A DNA stretch of 64,000 bases from Soonwooa buanensis (GTDB lineage: Bacteria; Bacteroidota; Bacteroidia; Flavobacteriales; Weeksellaceae). The notes beneath the pieces were generated by a model. That model saw nothing but the letters and a program-made list of their open reading frames with translations. It had not been told where the DNA came from and did not search any database. Below are positions 16,258 through 24,800 of this stretch, piece after piece. Location of the stretch: assembly GCF_900167905.1 (NCBI RefSeq), contig NZ_FUYZ01000004.1:62001-126000 (forward strand), given 5' to 3'. A program made the position numbers and the translations under genes. How positions within the stretch are numbered: position 1 is the stretch's first letter; each line of letters begins with the position of its first letter.

Positions 16258-17505
16258 TTACGATATTGGAGGATTATACTTTTCGCCAATAAGTCTAGCA
16301 GTTACCATTGCTGCAACAGTATCGCCAGTGGAGTTAAGAACTGTCGCCAGCGGATCTACCAAAGTGCCGATAATCATGACCGCTGGGATGGCTTCTTGTG
16401 GTAACTGATAAGCAGAAATCATTAACATTTCGCCAATGTAACCGCCATTGGGGATTCCACCTGCAACAACACTCACGAAAACCGTGATGCCGAGTGCAAT
16501 GATGATATTATTAAACGTGAAAAAGTCCCAGCCTAAAAGTAAAAACGCAACATATATTTTCACAATCGAAGATATCGACGAACCATTTTTATGAATCGTT
16601 GTCCCAATCGGGATTACTACGTTCGCAACGGAAGCTGGTATTCCGATTTTTCTTGCTGCGTCTAGATTAACAGGCATCGTTGCAAGACTACTACAAGTGC
16701 TTATTGCAGTGAAACTAGGGAGAATGTTGTTTTTCCAAAAAAGTTTAACGCCTTGCGGACCACGACCAATAAAAGCATAAAGACTAAAAAATACAAAGAA
16801 ATAAACGATACCAGCACCGTAATAGACAGCCAAAGGTTTAGCATAAAAGCCAACCAATTGCGGACCTAAAGTTCCAACTTGATAAGCGATGTAAGCGCCA
16901 AGTCCAATTGGTGCGGCTTTCATAACCAAGAGTAGAAGGTTTTTCATGATTTCGTTGCCACCTTCAATAAAGCTTTTAAAAGTTTTAACCTTGCTTGGAT
17001 CACTTTTTCGAATCGATATTCCTAATAAAAATGAAAATATTAAAAGCGCCAACATATTTTGGCGAGACAATAACATATAAAACTCGCCAACTGTGAAGAA
17101 GCGTACAATTCTGTCGCCCCAAGATTCGGTGTCTGTAATGTTTTCAACCACTTTTGCAGCCGTAGTTCCAGTTGGTCTTTCTGTCGGGAAAAGATAAACT
17201 GCAACCAAGCTAAAAACCGCAGCAATTAGCACGAATGTTAAAAAAGTAAACATCATTGCGAATAAGATTTTCCCAAGTTTACTTTCTTGTTCGATGGATG
17301 ATACGGCAGTCACAATGGCAAAAAACACCAACGGAATAACTGTCACAAATAATAGGTTGAGAAAAATATCACCAACAGGCTTTAGGAAATGTATAGTCTG
17401 TGGAAAGAAAATACCAATACAACTACCGACGCTAATGCCGATTAACAAAAGAATAATGTTAGAATAGCTATTCCAAAAAGTGGATTGAAAAAATGGCATT
17501 GTCAA
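16258..17505 (-). CDS. Dicarboxylate/amino acid:cation symporter (DAACS, SLC1-like)
   Basis: Inner-membrane protein of 415 residues with eight or so helices and the two re-entrant hairpins of the glutamate-transporter fold. STCSSLATMPV (about 272-282) corresponds to the serine-rich hairpin 1 tip, and PIGTTIHKNGSSI to the NMDGT motif, here changed to HKNGS. GIPNGGYIGEMLMIS and LNSTGDTVAAMVTA match hairpin 2 and helix 8. The family imports glutamate, aspartate, C4-dicarboxylates or serine/threonine with Na+ or H+. The altered NMDGT and N-x-x-GD regions suggest different ion or substrate use. It leads a two-gene unit with the small membrane protein. Confidence 0.88.
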   Translation of the reverse strand: MTMPFFQSTFWNSYSNIILLLIGISVGSCIGIFFPQTIHFLKPVGDIFLNLLFVTVIPLVFFAIVTAVSSIEQESKLGKILFAMMFTFLTFVLIAAVFSLVAVYLFPTERPTGTTAAKVVENITDTESWGDRIVRFFTVGEFYMLLSRQNMLALLIFSFLLGISIRKSDPSKVKTFKSFIEGGNEIMKNLLLLVMKAAPIGLGAYIAYQVGTLGPQLVGFYAKPLAVYYGAGIVYFFVFFSLYAFIGRGPQGVKLFWKNNILPSFTAISTCSSLATMPVNLDAARKIGIPASVANVVIPIGTTIHKNGSSISSIVKIYVAFLLLGWDFFTFNNIIIALGITVFVSVVAGGIPNGGYIGEMLMISAYQLPQEAIPAVMIIGTLVDPLATVLNSTGDTVAAMVTARLIGEKYNPPIS

Positions 17506-17641
17506 AATTTTTGTAAAAGTAAAGTTAAATATGTTTTTGAAAATTGAGCTATGCTAACTAAATTTATAATCGAAAAAGCTTTGTAAGGAACAATTATTGC
17601 ACTTCAATAGCGATTAAAATCTAAGAAAATCATAGAACAAT

Positions 17642-18556
17642 ATGGCCTATATAGATTACTATAAAATACTTGGTGTAGACAAAAAAGCTAGCCAAGATGA
17701 CATTAAAAAAGCTTATCGAAAACTCGCTCGAAAACTCCATCCAGACCTTAATCCTAACGACAAGGAAGCTGAAAAAAAGTTCAAAGAATTGAATGAAGCT
17801 AACGAAGTTTTATCCAATGCCGAAAATCGTGCTAAGTACGATAAATACGGAGAAAATTGGAAACATGGTGAAGAGTACGAAAAAGCGCAACAGCAACAAA
17901 GACAATATTCTCAAAATTACGGTGGCGGTGGTGGATTCTCTGGTGCTGATTTTGGCGAAGGTGAAGATTTTTCAGATTTCTTTCAATCGATGTTCGGCGG
18001 TTCTGGCGGCGGTTTTGGTCGCAGCAGTCGAGGAAGTTCTTCGGGAAAATTCAAAGGACAAGATGTTTCAGCAGAGCTTAGTTTGACTTTAAAACAAGCT
18101 TCGGAAACGCATCAACAGACTTTTGAAATTAATGGCAAAAAAGTAAGAATTACAATTCCTGCTGGTGTTTACGATGGCCAACAAATTAAGTTAAAAGGTC
18201 ATGGAAATGCCGGAATGAATGGTGGTCCAAATGGTGATTTGTTTATCACGTTTAATATTGCTGAAGATTCTGTATTCAAAAGAAATGGCGATGATCTGGA
18301 AACGGAAATTACCATCGATTTGTACACGGCGCTTTTGGGCGGAGAAGTTATGATCCCGACGCTTAATAGTCAGGTTAAACTTAAGGTGAAATCTGTGACA
18401 CAACCCAATACGAGAGTTCGTTTGAAAGGAAAAGGATTTCCTGTTTACAAAAAAGAAGGACAATTCGGCGATTTGTTTGTGACTTATAAAGTTGACTTCC
18501 CGAAAGAACTTAATGACAAACAAAAAGAATTGGTAGAACAATTAAAAAACAGCTAA
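17642..18556 (+). CDS. cbpA: DnaJ-like co-chaperone CbpA
   Basis: Hsp40 protein of 304 residues. The J domain (residues 1-70) has the HPD tripeptide in [10 protein letters not shown] that stimulates DnaK ATPase. A Gly/Phe-rich linker (about 85-130, [17 protein letters not shown] and FGGSGGGFG) leads to two beta-sandwich substrate domains with no CxxCxGxG zinc finger, which separates CbpA from DnaJ. It is followed after one base by a CbpM-like gene, the known modulator of CbpA in E. coli. Together they support protein folding under stress. Confidence 0.93.
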   Translation: MAYIDYYKILGVDKKASQDDIKKAYRKLARKLHPDLNPNDKEAEKKFKELNEANEVLSNAENRAKYDKYGENWKHGEEYEKAQQQQRQYSQNYGGGGGFSGADFGEGEDFSDFFQSMFGGSGGGFGRSSRGSSSGKFKGQDVSAELSLTLKQASETHQQTFEINGKKVRITIPAGVYDGQQIKLKGHGNAGMNGGPNGDLFITFNIAEDSVFKRNGDDLETEITIDLYTALLGGEVMIPTLNSQVKLKVKSVTQPNTRVRLKGKGFPVYKKEGQFGDLFVTYKVDFPKELNDKQKELVEQLKNS

Positions 18557-18557
18557 G

Positions 18558-18872
18558 ATGAACGAAAGAATATCCATAGAAGAAATCATTAGAATATATA
18601 AAGTTGATTACAGTTTTGTGAATGCGCTTATCGACTCTGAGTTGTTGCATCCGCAGACCGAAAATAGCATTCGATACATTATCCATGACGAGTTGTCGGA
18701 TTTTGAAAAATTTATGAATTGGCATTACGACTTAGAAGTCAACTTGCAAGGCATAGAAATTATCAATGATATGCTGAGAAAAGTTCGACATTTACAAACC
18801 GAAAACAGAAACCTAATGCAACGTCTCCAAGTGAAACGATTCGATTGGGAAGAAAGTGACGAGATTCTTTAA
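18558..18872 (+). CDS. cbpM: Chaperone modulator CbpM-like protein
   Basis: Protein of 104 residues resembling a MerR-type helix-turn-helix (ISIEEIIRIYKVDYSFVNALIDSELL, seen in pieces) followed by a coiled-coil-like helix ending in LRKVRHLQTENRNLMQRL. In E. coli CbpM binds the CbpA J domain and inhibits it. The one-base gap to cbpA and the same order as in Proteobacteria support the call. Sequence identity with the proteobacterial protein is clearly low, so the call leans on context. Confidence 0.8.
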   Translation: MNERISIEEIIRIYKVDYSFVNALIDSELLHPQTENSIRYIIHDELSDFEKFMNWHYDLEVNLQGIEIINDMLRKVRHLQTENRNLMQRLQVKRFDWEESDEIL

Positions 18873-18895
18873 ATTTTTTAAACTAAAGTCTAAAA

Positions 18896-19849
18896 ATGTT
18901 AGATTTAATCATAGTTGGTGGAGGTCCGATTGGTATTGCGTGTGCGATAGAAGCGGAAAAACACCAACTTTCTTATGTTATTTTAGAAAAAGGAACGATT
19001 GCAAATAGTCTTTACAATTATCCTTTGTACATGCGGTTTTTCTCCACGGCAGAACGTTTGGAGATTGACAAAATTCCGTTTATAACAACCGCTCCCAAAC
19101 CTGGCCGCCAAGATGCTTTGGAATATTATCAAGGCATCACGCGCCAACGCCAACTCAATATTCGTTTGTATGAGGAAGTTTTGATGATTCAGAAAAATGG
19201 AAATGAATTTTCGGTGACCACTTCGAAAACGGGTTATATAGCCAAACAAGTGATTATAGCAACCGGATTTTATGATATTCCGAATTTGATGAATGTTGAA
19301 GGTGAAAATCTCCCGAAAGTCCATCATTATTACACCGAGCCTTATCCGTATGCGCAACAAAAAGTTGTCGTGGTTGGGTCAAGTAATTCTTCGGTGGATG
19401 CGGCTTTAGAAATTTATAGAAAAGGTGGCGATGTGACAATGATTATCCGTGGTTCCGAAATTGGAAATCGTGTTAAATATTGGGTGAAACCTGACATTGA
19501 AAACCGAATTGCCGAAGGAAGTATCAAAGCTTATTTTAATTCCGAAATTACAGAAATCACAACTTCTGATGTTTTGTTTAAAACTAAAAGTGAAATCCAT
19601 CAAATCGAAAATGATTTTGTTTTAGCATTGACGGGTTATTTACCAGATTTTCAATTTTTAAAAAATGCTGGAATTATTTTAGAAGGCGAAGCTGAAGTTC
19701 CACTTCATAATCCCGAAACGATGGAAACCAATGTAAAAGGGCTTTATTTGGCAGGCGTTGTTTGTGGTGGTCGCAATACACATTTGTGGTTTATAGAGAA
19801 TTCGAGAATTCATGCTAAAAAAATTATAGAACATATTACAAATCCTTAA
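18896..19849 (+). CDS. ypdA: YpdA-type FAD/NAD(P)H bacillithiol disulfide reductase
   Basis: Flavoprotein of 317 residues. A first Rossmann motif for FAD (IVGGGPIGIACAIEAE, about 5-20) and a second for NADPH (VVVGSSNSSVDAALEIYRKGG, about 157-177) bracket the thioredoxin-reductase-like fold. The CxxC redox pair of thioredoxin reductase is absent, as in YpdA, and YNYPLYMRFFSTAERLEI is characteristic of this family. In Firmicutes YpdA reduces bacillithiol disulfide. Many Bacteroidota carry the bshABC genes, so the same role is likely here although no bsh gene is in the window. It follows cbpM after 23 bases, possibly in the same stress operon. Confidence 0.88.
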   Translation: MLDLIIVGGGPIGIACAIEAEKHQLSYVILEKGTIANSLYNYPLYMRFFSTAERLEIDKIPFITTAPKPGRQDALEYYQGITRQRQLNIRLYEEVLMIQKNGNEFSVTTSKTGYIAKQVIIATGFYDIPNLMNVEGENLPKVHHYYTEPYPYAQQKVVVVGSSNSSVDAALEIYRKGGDVTMIIRGSEIGNRVKYWVKPDIENRIAEGSIKAYFNSEITEITTSDVLFKTKSEIHQIENDFVLALTGYLPDFQFLKNAGIILEGEAEVPLHNPETMETNVKGLYLAGVVCGGRNTHLWFIENSRIHAKKIIEHITNP

Positions 19850-19915
19850 TACAAAGTAGTTTTTAGAAAATTTGGTCTAGTTTTTGAAAGTTAAAAAAGC
19901 GTTAAAAAACACGTT

Positions 19916-20944
19916 ATGAAATTCAGTTTTAATGGAAAGTTATGGCTTTTAATGCCAATTTTTGTATTGATTCAATGTAAAAAAGACCAAGTCCCGACAG
20001 ATAATTCTTCGAATACGCCGACAGCAACTACAACCGACCCTAACAAACAGGTCGTAAAAGTCGATACTGTTATCGATGGAAAGCCAGTTGAGGTTAAAAA
20101 AGAAATTCCTAAAACTGTTATTCCGAACAAAGATTTTCATTACACTGCTTTAGCCATGAAGAAAAACGATTCTTTGGTTAAAGAGTTTAAAAAGAAATAT
20201 TCTGCGGATGAACTTTATACGATTTTAGCAATTAATAGACTCGATCGTAAAAATATGATGCGTCCTGATACCTTAGTTGTGCCTAGTGTTGTCGAAAAAG
20301 ACTTTCTAAAATATTCGCCTTTTCCAGGAAATGTTCCTGTCTTAAAGGATGTTAAAAAATTCGTGTTTTTCTCATATCCTATCCAAGCTTTTGGCGTTTA
20401 CGAATACGGAAACCTTGTTAAATGGGGACCAACATCGATGGGTAAAAAAGCGTCGCAAACAGATAGAGGTTTACATTTTGCAAATTGGAAAAAAGAAGTT
20501 TCGATTTCAACAGTTAGCGATGAGTGGAAACTAAGATGGAATTTTAACATCAGCAACTTCCAAGGTATTGGTTGGCATCAATACGAAATGCCAGGTTATC
20601 CAGCGTCGCACTCTTGTCTTAGGATGTTGGAGGAAGATGCCAAATGGATGTACGGCTTTGCGGATACGTGGATTCTCAACAAAGGTGGTGCAACAGTTCG
20701 TGCTAATGGGACGCCAGTCTATGTATATGGCGATTACAAATGGGGCGGTAGAAAGCCTTGGTATAACTTGATAGACGATCCAAAGGCTAATGACATGTCG
20801 GTAGATGCTATTACTAAAGTTATCCAGCCAGAACTTGACAAAATTCTTAAAGAGCAAGATAATCGCGATCAGGTTGCGGCTCAGGTTTTAATAGAAAAAG
20901 CTGAAAAGAAAAGACAAGATTCGCTTAGTATTAGCGGCGTCTAA
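19916..20944 (+). CDS. L,D-transpeptidase (YkuD) lipoprotein
   Basis: Protein of 342 residues. The N-terminus MKFSFNGKLWLLMPIFVLIQC is a lipoprotein signal with Cys at residue 21, then a Thr/Ser/Asn linker. The YkuD catalytic region is visible at about 180-275: GIGWHQYEMPGYPASHSCLRM contains the conserved His and the SHSCLR active-site Cys (the usual form is SHGCxR). Such enzymes make 3-3 crosslinks in peptidoglycan or attach proteins to it. The C-terminal 50 residues are charged helix. It overlaps the convergent downstream gene by four bases at the stop codons. Confidence 0.87.
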   Translation: MKFSFNGKLWLLMPIFVLIQCKKDQVPTDNSSNTPTATTTDPNKQVVKVDTVIDGKPVEVKKEIPKTVIPNKDFHYTALAMKKNDSLVKEFKKKYSADELYTILAINRLDRKNMMRPDTLVVPSVVEKDFLKYSPFPGNVPVLKDVKKFVFFSYPIQAFGVYEYGNLVKWGPTSMGKKASQTDRGLHFANWKKEVSISTVSDEWKLRWNFNISNFQGIGWHQYEMPGYPASHSCLRMLEEDAKWMYGFADTWILNKGGATVRANGTPVYVYGDYKWGGRKPWYNLIDDPKANDMSVDAITKVIQPELDKILKEQDNRDQVAAQVLIEKAEKKRQDSLSISGV

Positions 20945-21690
20945 GGCTTTTTTTGCGTTGGATTTTTCTTAAAAGTTAAAATTGTTTTTTCGAAAATTTG
21001 CTTTATTTGTCCCATGTTAAAAGGACTTATATAACCGTATTTTAGGATTTCAGCGTAAGTTTTTTTGTCCATAGTCATTAATGAAAATGATAAAAACCTG
21101 TTAACGTCTTGACTTTCGAGACCGAATTCTGCAAAGTATTCGTCGGTCAGTTCGCTGTGTAGCCATTCGACACAATCGGGAAGCGCCCATTTGTTGTCTA
21201 TTTCCTGCATAACAGGAATTCCTTTTCCAACTGGTTGTACAAAATCGCCAGGTTTTCTTAAGCTTTGAACATAGAATTCGGATCTAAGTTTCATAGTTTT
21301 TCGGATACCATCATTCACACGTCTATCTTTTAAACTACGTCCAAAAGCTTCGCTGTCTTTGGTTAAATCGCCAGTTGGCGTAGCAGTAACCACGACTTCT
21401 TCAATTTCTTTTGGTATTGGGTTGAGATTAAAATCATAAGATGTATTAAGCTCTTGAACTGAGAAATTTATATTTTCATAACCTTCACGAACAATTCTTA
21501 TTTTATCACCAATTTTAGCATTTATACTGTAAAAACCAACTGCAGTCGATGTTGTGCGTCGCTCGTTCGACAGATTGATGATTAAAGCACCAGCAACTGG
21601 ATAATTATTGAGTTTAATAGTTCCGAAAATGTTTTGTGCTTTGTGAATTATAAAACTTAGTAATAAACAAAAAAGTAGAATTTTTTTCAC
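20941..21690 (-). CDS. Secreted carboxypeptidase-regulatory-like domain protein
   Basis: I start at a GTG (21690), which gives a clean signal peptide (VKKILLFCLLLSFIIHKAQ). The frame continues upstream to an ATG at 21756 whose 22 extra residues look unlike a signal. After the signal, residues about 20-95 form a CarboxypepD_reg-like beta-sandwich (FGTIKLNNYPVAGALIINLS, GFYSINAKIGDKIRIVREGYE). IEEVVVTATP is the pattern that usually precedes a TonB plug, but no plug or barrel follows. The remaining ~150 residues are not recognised. This architecture is common in Bacteroidota surface or periplasmic proteins of unknown role. It converges on the L,D-transpeptidase gene with overlapping stops. Confidence 0.7.
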   Translation of the reverse strand: MKKILLFCLLLSFIIHKAQNIFGTIKLNNYPVAGALIINLSNERRTTSTAVGFYSINAKIGDKIRIVREGYENINFSVQELNTSYDFNLNPIPKEIEEVVVTATPTGDLTKDSEAFGRSLKDRRVNDGIRKTMKLRSEFYVQSLRKPGDFVQPVGKGIPVMQEIDNKWALPDCVEWLHSELTDEYFAEFGLESQDVNRFLSFSLMTMDKKTYAEILKYGYISPFNMGQIKQIFEKTILTFKKNPTQKKP

Positions 21691-21852
21691 GCAATATTTT
21701 TTGTTAAAATTAAATTTAAAACTAAAACTTAAGTGATATTTAACCATGATTAACACTTTTATATTTTTTTTATAAAATCAAATTTTTGCTACTTTTTTTC
21801 TGACAAATTATGTCTTAACTTTACACTCAATTAGCGCAAAAATTTCAAATTA

Positions 21853-24800
21853 ATGTACTTAGTTTTCGATACCGAAACCACAGGTTTACCAAAGAATTTT
21901 AATGCCCCTTTATCAGACTCGGACAACTGGCCGCGTATGGTGCAGATTGCTTGGCAGTTGCATGATGAAGAAGGTAATCTTATTGAAAATCAAGACTATA
22001 TTATTAAGCCGGAAGGCTATGATATTCCGTTTAATGCGACAAGAATTCACGGGATTTCTACCAAAATGGCGCAAGAAGAAGGTCGAGATTTGAAGGAAGT
22101 TTTAGAAGAATTCAAAGCGGTTTTGGAAAGGTCAAAAGTTGGTGCCGGACATAATGTGGAATTCGATTACAATATTGTTGGTGCTGAGTTTTACCGTAAA
22201 GAAATCGAGGACAAATTGCAGGCGCTTCCAAAGGCTGATACGATGCATTTGGGAACCGATTTTTGTAAGTTAGGCGGTGGACGAAACGGTCGTTACAAAT
22301 CACCAAAATTGGGTGAGTTGTATGAGAAATTATATGGTACAAGTTTCGATGAAGCGCACAATGCGGCGGCGGACGTTAATGCGACGGCGCAAGTTTTTTT
22401 CGAAATGATGAGAATCGGCATTATTCCTGCGGATTTACTTAAGATTTCTGAAGATCAACTTCGTCTTTATCAAGAATTACATCCTAATCCAATTGCGCCT
22501 TTCGACATTGTTATTCGTCGTCAGGTTGCTGGATTTAACAATAAAAACAAGAAAAAAGATTTTGGAAGTCTTGACGAGATTGACCTTGGCAAGTATTTCC
22601 ATTTTGATAACCACAGTGTTTATTCGACATTGCAAGCGTCGTCAAGTATTAATGATTTGATTAAAAAAGCGCTGGATAACGATTTTCCAGCCGTTGGTAT
22701 GGTCGATATCGGGAATATGATGGGCGCATTCAAATTCGTTTCGGCGATGGAAGATGTTAACGGCGCTCGCGAAAAAGCTTACAAATCTTATCTTGAAAAG
22801 AAACAAGAGGCGGAAGAAAAGGGCGAAGAATTTAACGACGCCGAACCTCCGAAAGAACCATTAATGCCAGTTTTGGGTTGTGAGTTTTTTATCTCAGACC
22901 GTTATGAGCAAAAACAATTTACTAAAGATGATCCTGATAAAAGAACACAAGTTGTGCTTCTAGCAAAGGATTTTGAAGGTTATAAAAATTTAGCAAAACT
23001 ATCGAGTATTGGTTTTGTAAAAGGTTTTTATTTTGGCGTTCCAAGAATTAGTCGCGAGTTGATTGCGCAATACAAAGAAGGTGTTATCGCATTAACTTCA
23101 GGAATTAATGGAGATATTCCTGATGCGATTCTTAACATTGGTGAGCAAAAAGGGGAGGAGCTTTTCAAATGGTGGAAAGACGAATTTGGAGATGATTTTT
23201 ATGTGCAGCTTCAGAACCATGAATTGCCAGAAGAAGAGCACCTTAACGAAGTCCTTTTACAATTAGCAGAAAAATATGAGGTTAAAATTTTAGCCCAAAA
23301 CGAAACTTATTACACCAACAAAGAAGACGCAAATATCCAAGATATTTTGATGTGCATCAAAGATGGCGAAAAGTTGTCAACGCCTGTTGGTAAAGGTTTT
23401 GGAAAAAGAAAAGGTCTTAGCACACAAGAATATTATATCAAAAATAGTGACGATGTTAAGAAGGCATTTATGGCTTATCCAGATGCTTTTGAAGCTTACG
23501 AAGATTTTTTAGCTAAGTTCAGGCCTTATCGATTGAAGCGTGATGTTTTACTTCCTAAGTTTGATATTCCTGAGCAATTTATCCATGCTGAAGACGATGT
23601 TGATGGCGGCAAGCGTGGCGAGATGGCATATCTAACGCATTTAACTTATGAAGGGGCTAAAAAACGTTATGTCGAAACAGGTATCACCGACGAAATTAAA
23701 GAACGTCTTGATTTTGAATTGGATGTTATTGCGAATACGGGTTATCCAGGTTACTTTTTGATTGTACAAGATTTCTGTAACGAAGCTCGAAATATGGGCG
23801 TTTGGGTTGGTCCTGGTCGTGGTTCGGCGGCGGGTTCTGCTGTAGCTTATTGCATCGGAATTACGAATGTTGATCCTATTAAATATGATTTACTTTTTGA
23901 GCGTTTCCTAAATCCAGAAAGGGTTTCAATGCCCGATATTGATATTGACTTTGATGATGAAGGTCGAGATAAAATTATCAAATGGGTTGTTGAAAAATAT
24001 GGTAAAACGCAGGTTGCACAGATTATTACTTACTCAATTTTGGGAGGGAAGTCTGCGATTAAAGATGCTGGAAGAGTCTTAGATTTACCAATACCTGATA
24101 CCAATAATATTGCGAAATTAATTCCGTCAACACCAGGAATGAATATTGCAAAGGCCCTTTCAAAATATGATAAACTGAAACCAGAAGAACAGCTTTTGGT
24201 GGACGAGATGAAAATGGTTTTGGATGATCCTAATGATGATCGTTACCAAGTTTTGGCGAGTGCTAAAAAGATGGAAGGTTGCGTTCGTAACACGGGGATT
24301 CACGCTTGTGGGGTAATTATTACACCTGAAGATGTTAGTAACCTTGTGCCAGTGACCATTGCGGCAAAAGATGCTGATATTTTAGTATCTCAGTTTGATA
24401 ACTCGGTGGCGGAAAGTGCAGGACTTTTGAAGATGGACTTCTTGGGACTTCGTACCTTGACGATTATTAAAGATGCCCTTAAGTTGGTGAAACAACGTTA
24501 TGATATCGATATCGATCCAGATTTGATTCCGTTGGATGATGCCAAAACTTATCAACTATTTAAAGAGGGTCGTACGATTGGGATTTTCCAATATGAAAGT
24601 CCAGGGATGCAAAAATATATGCGTGAGCTGAAGCCTACGGTTTTTGCTGATCTTATCGCAATGAACGCCTTGTATCGTCCAGGTCCTATTAAATATATCC
24701 CAAACTTTATTAACCGTAAGCATGGTATCGAGGAGATTGTTTATGATTTGCCCGAAACCGAAGAATATTTAAAGGAAACTTACGGAATTACCGTTTACCA

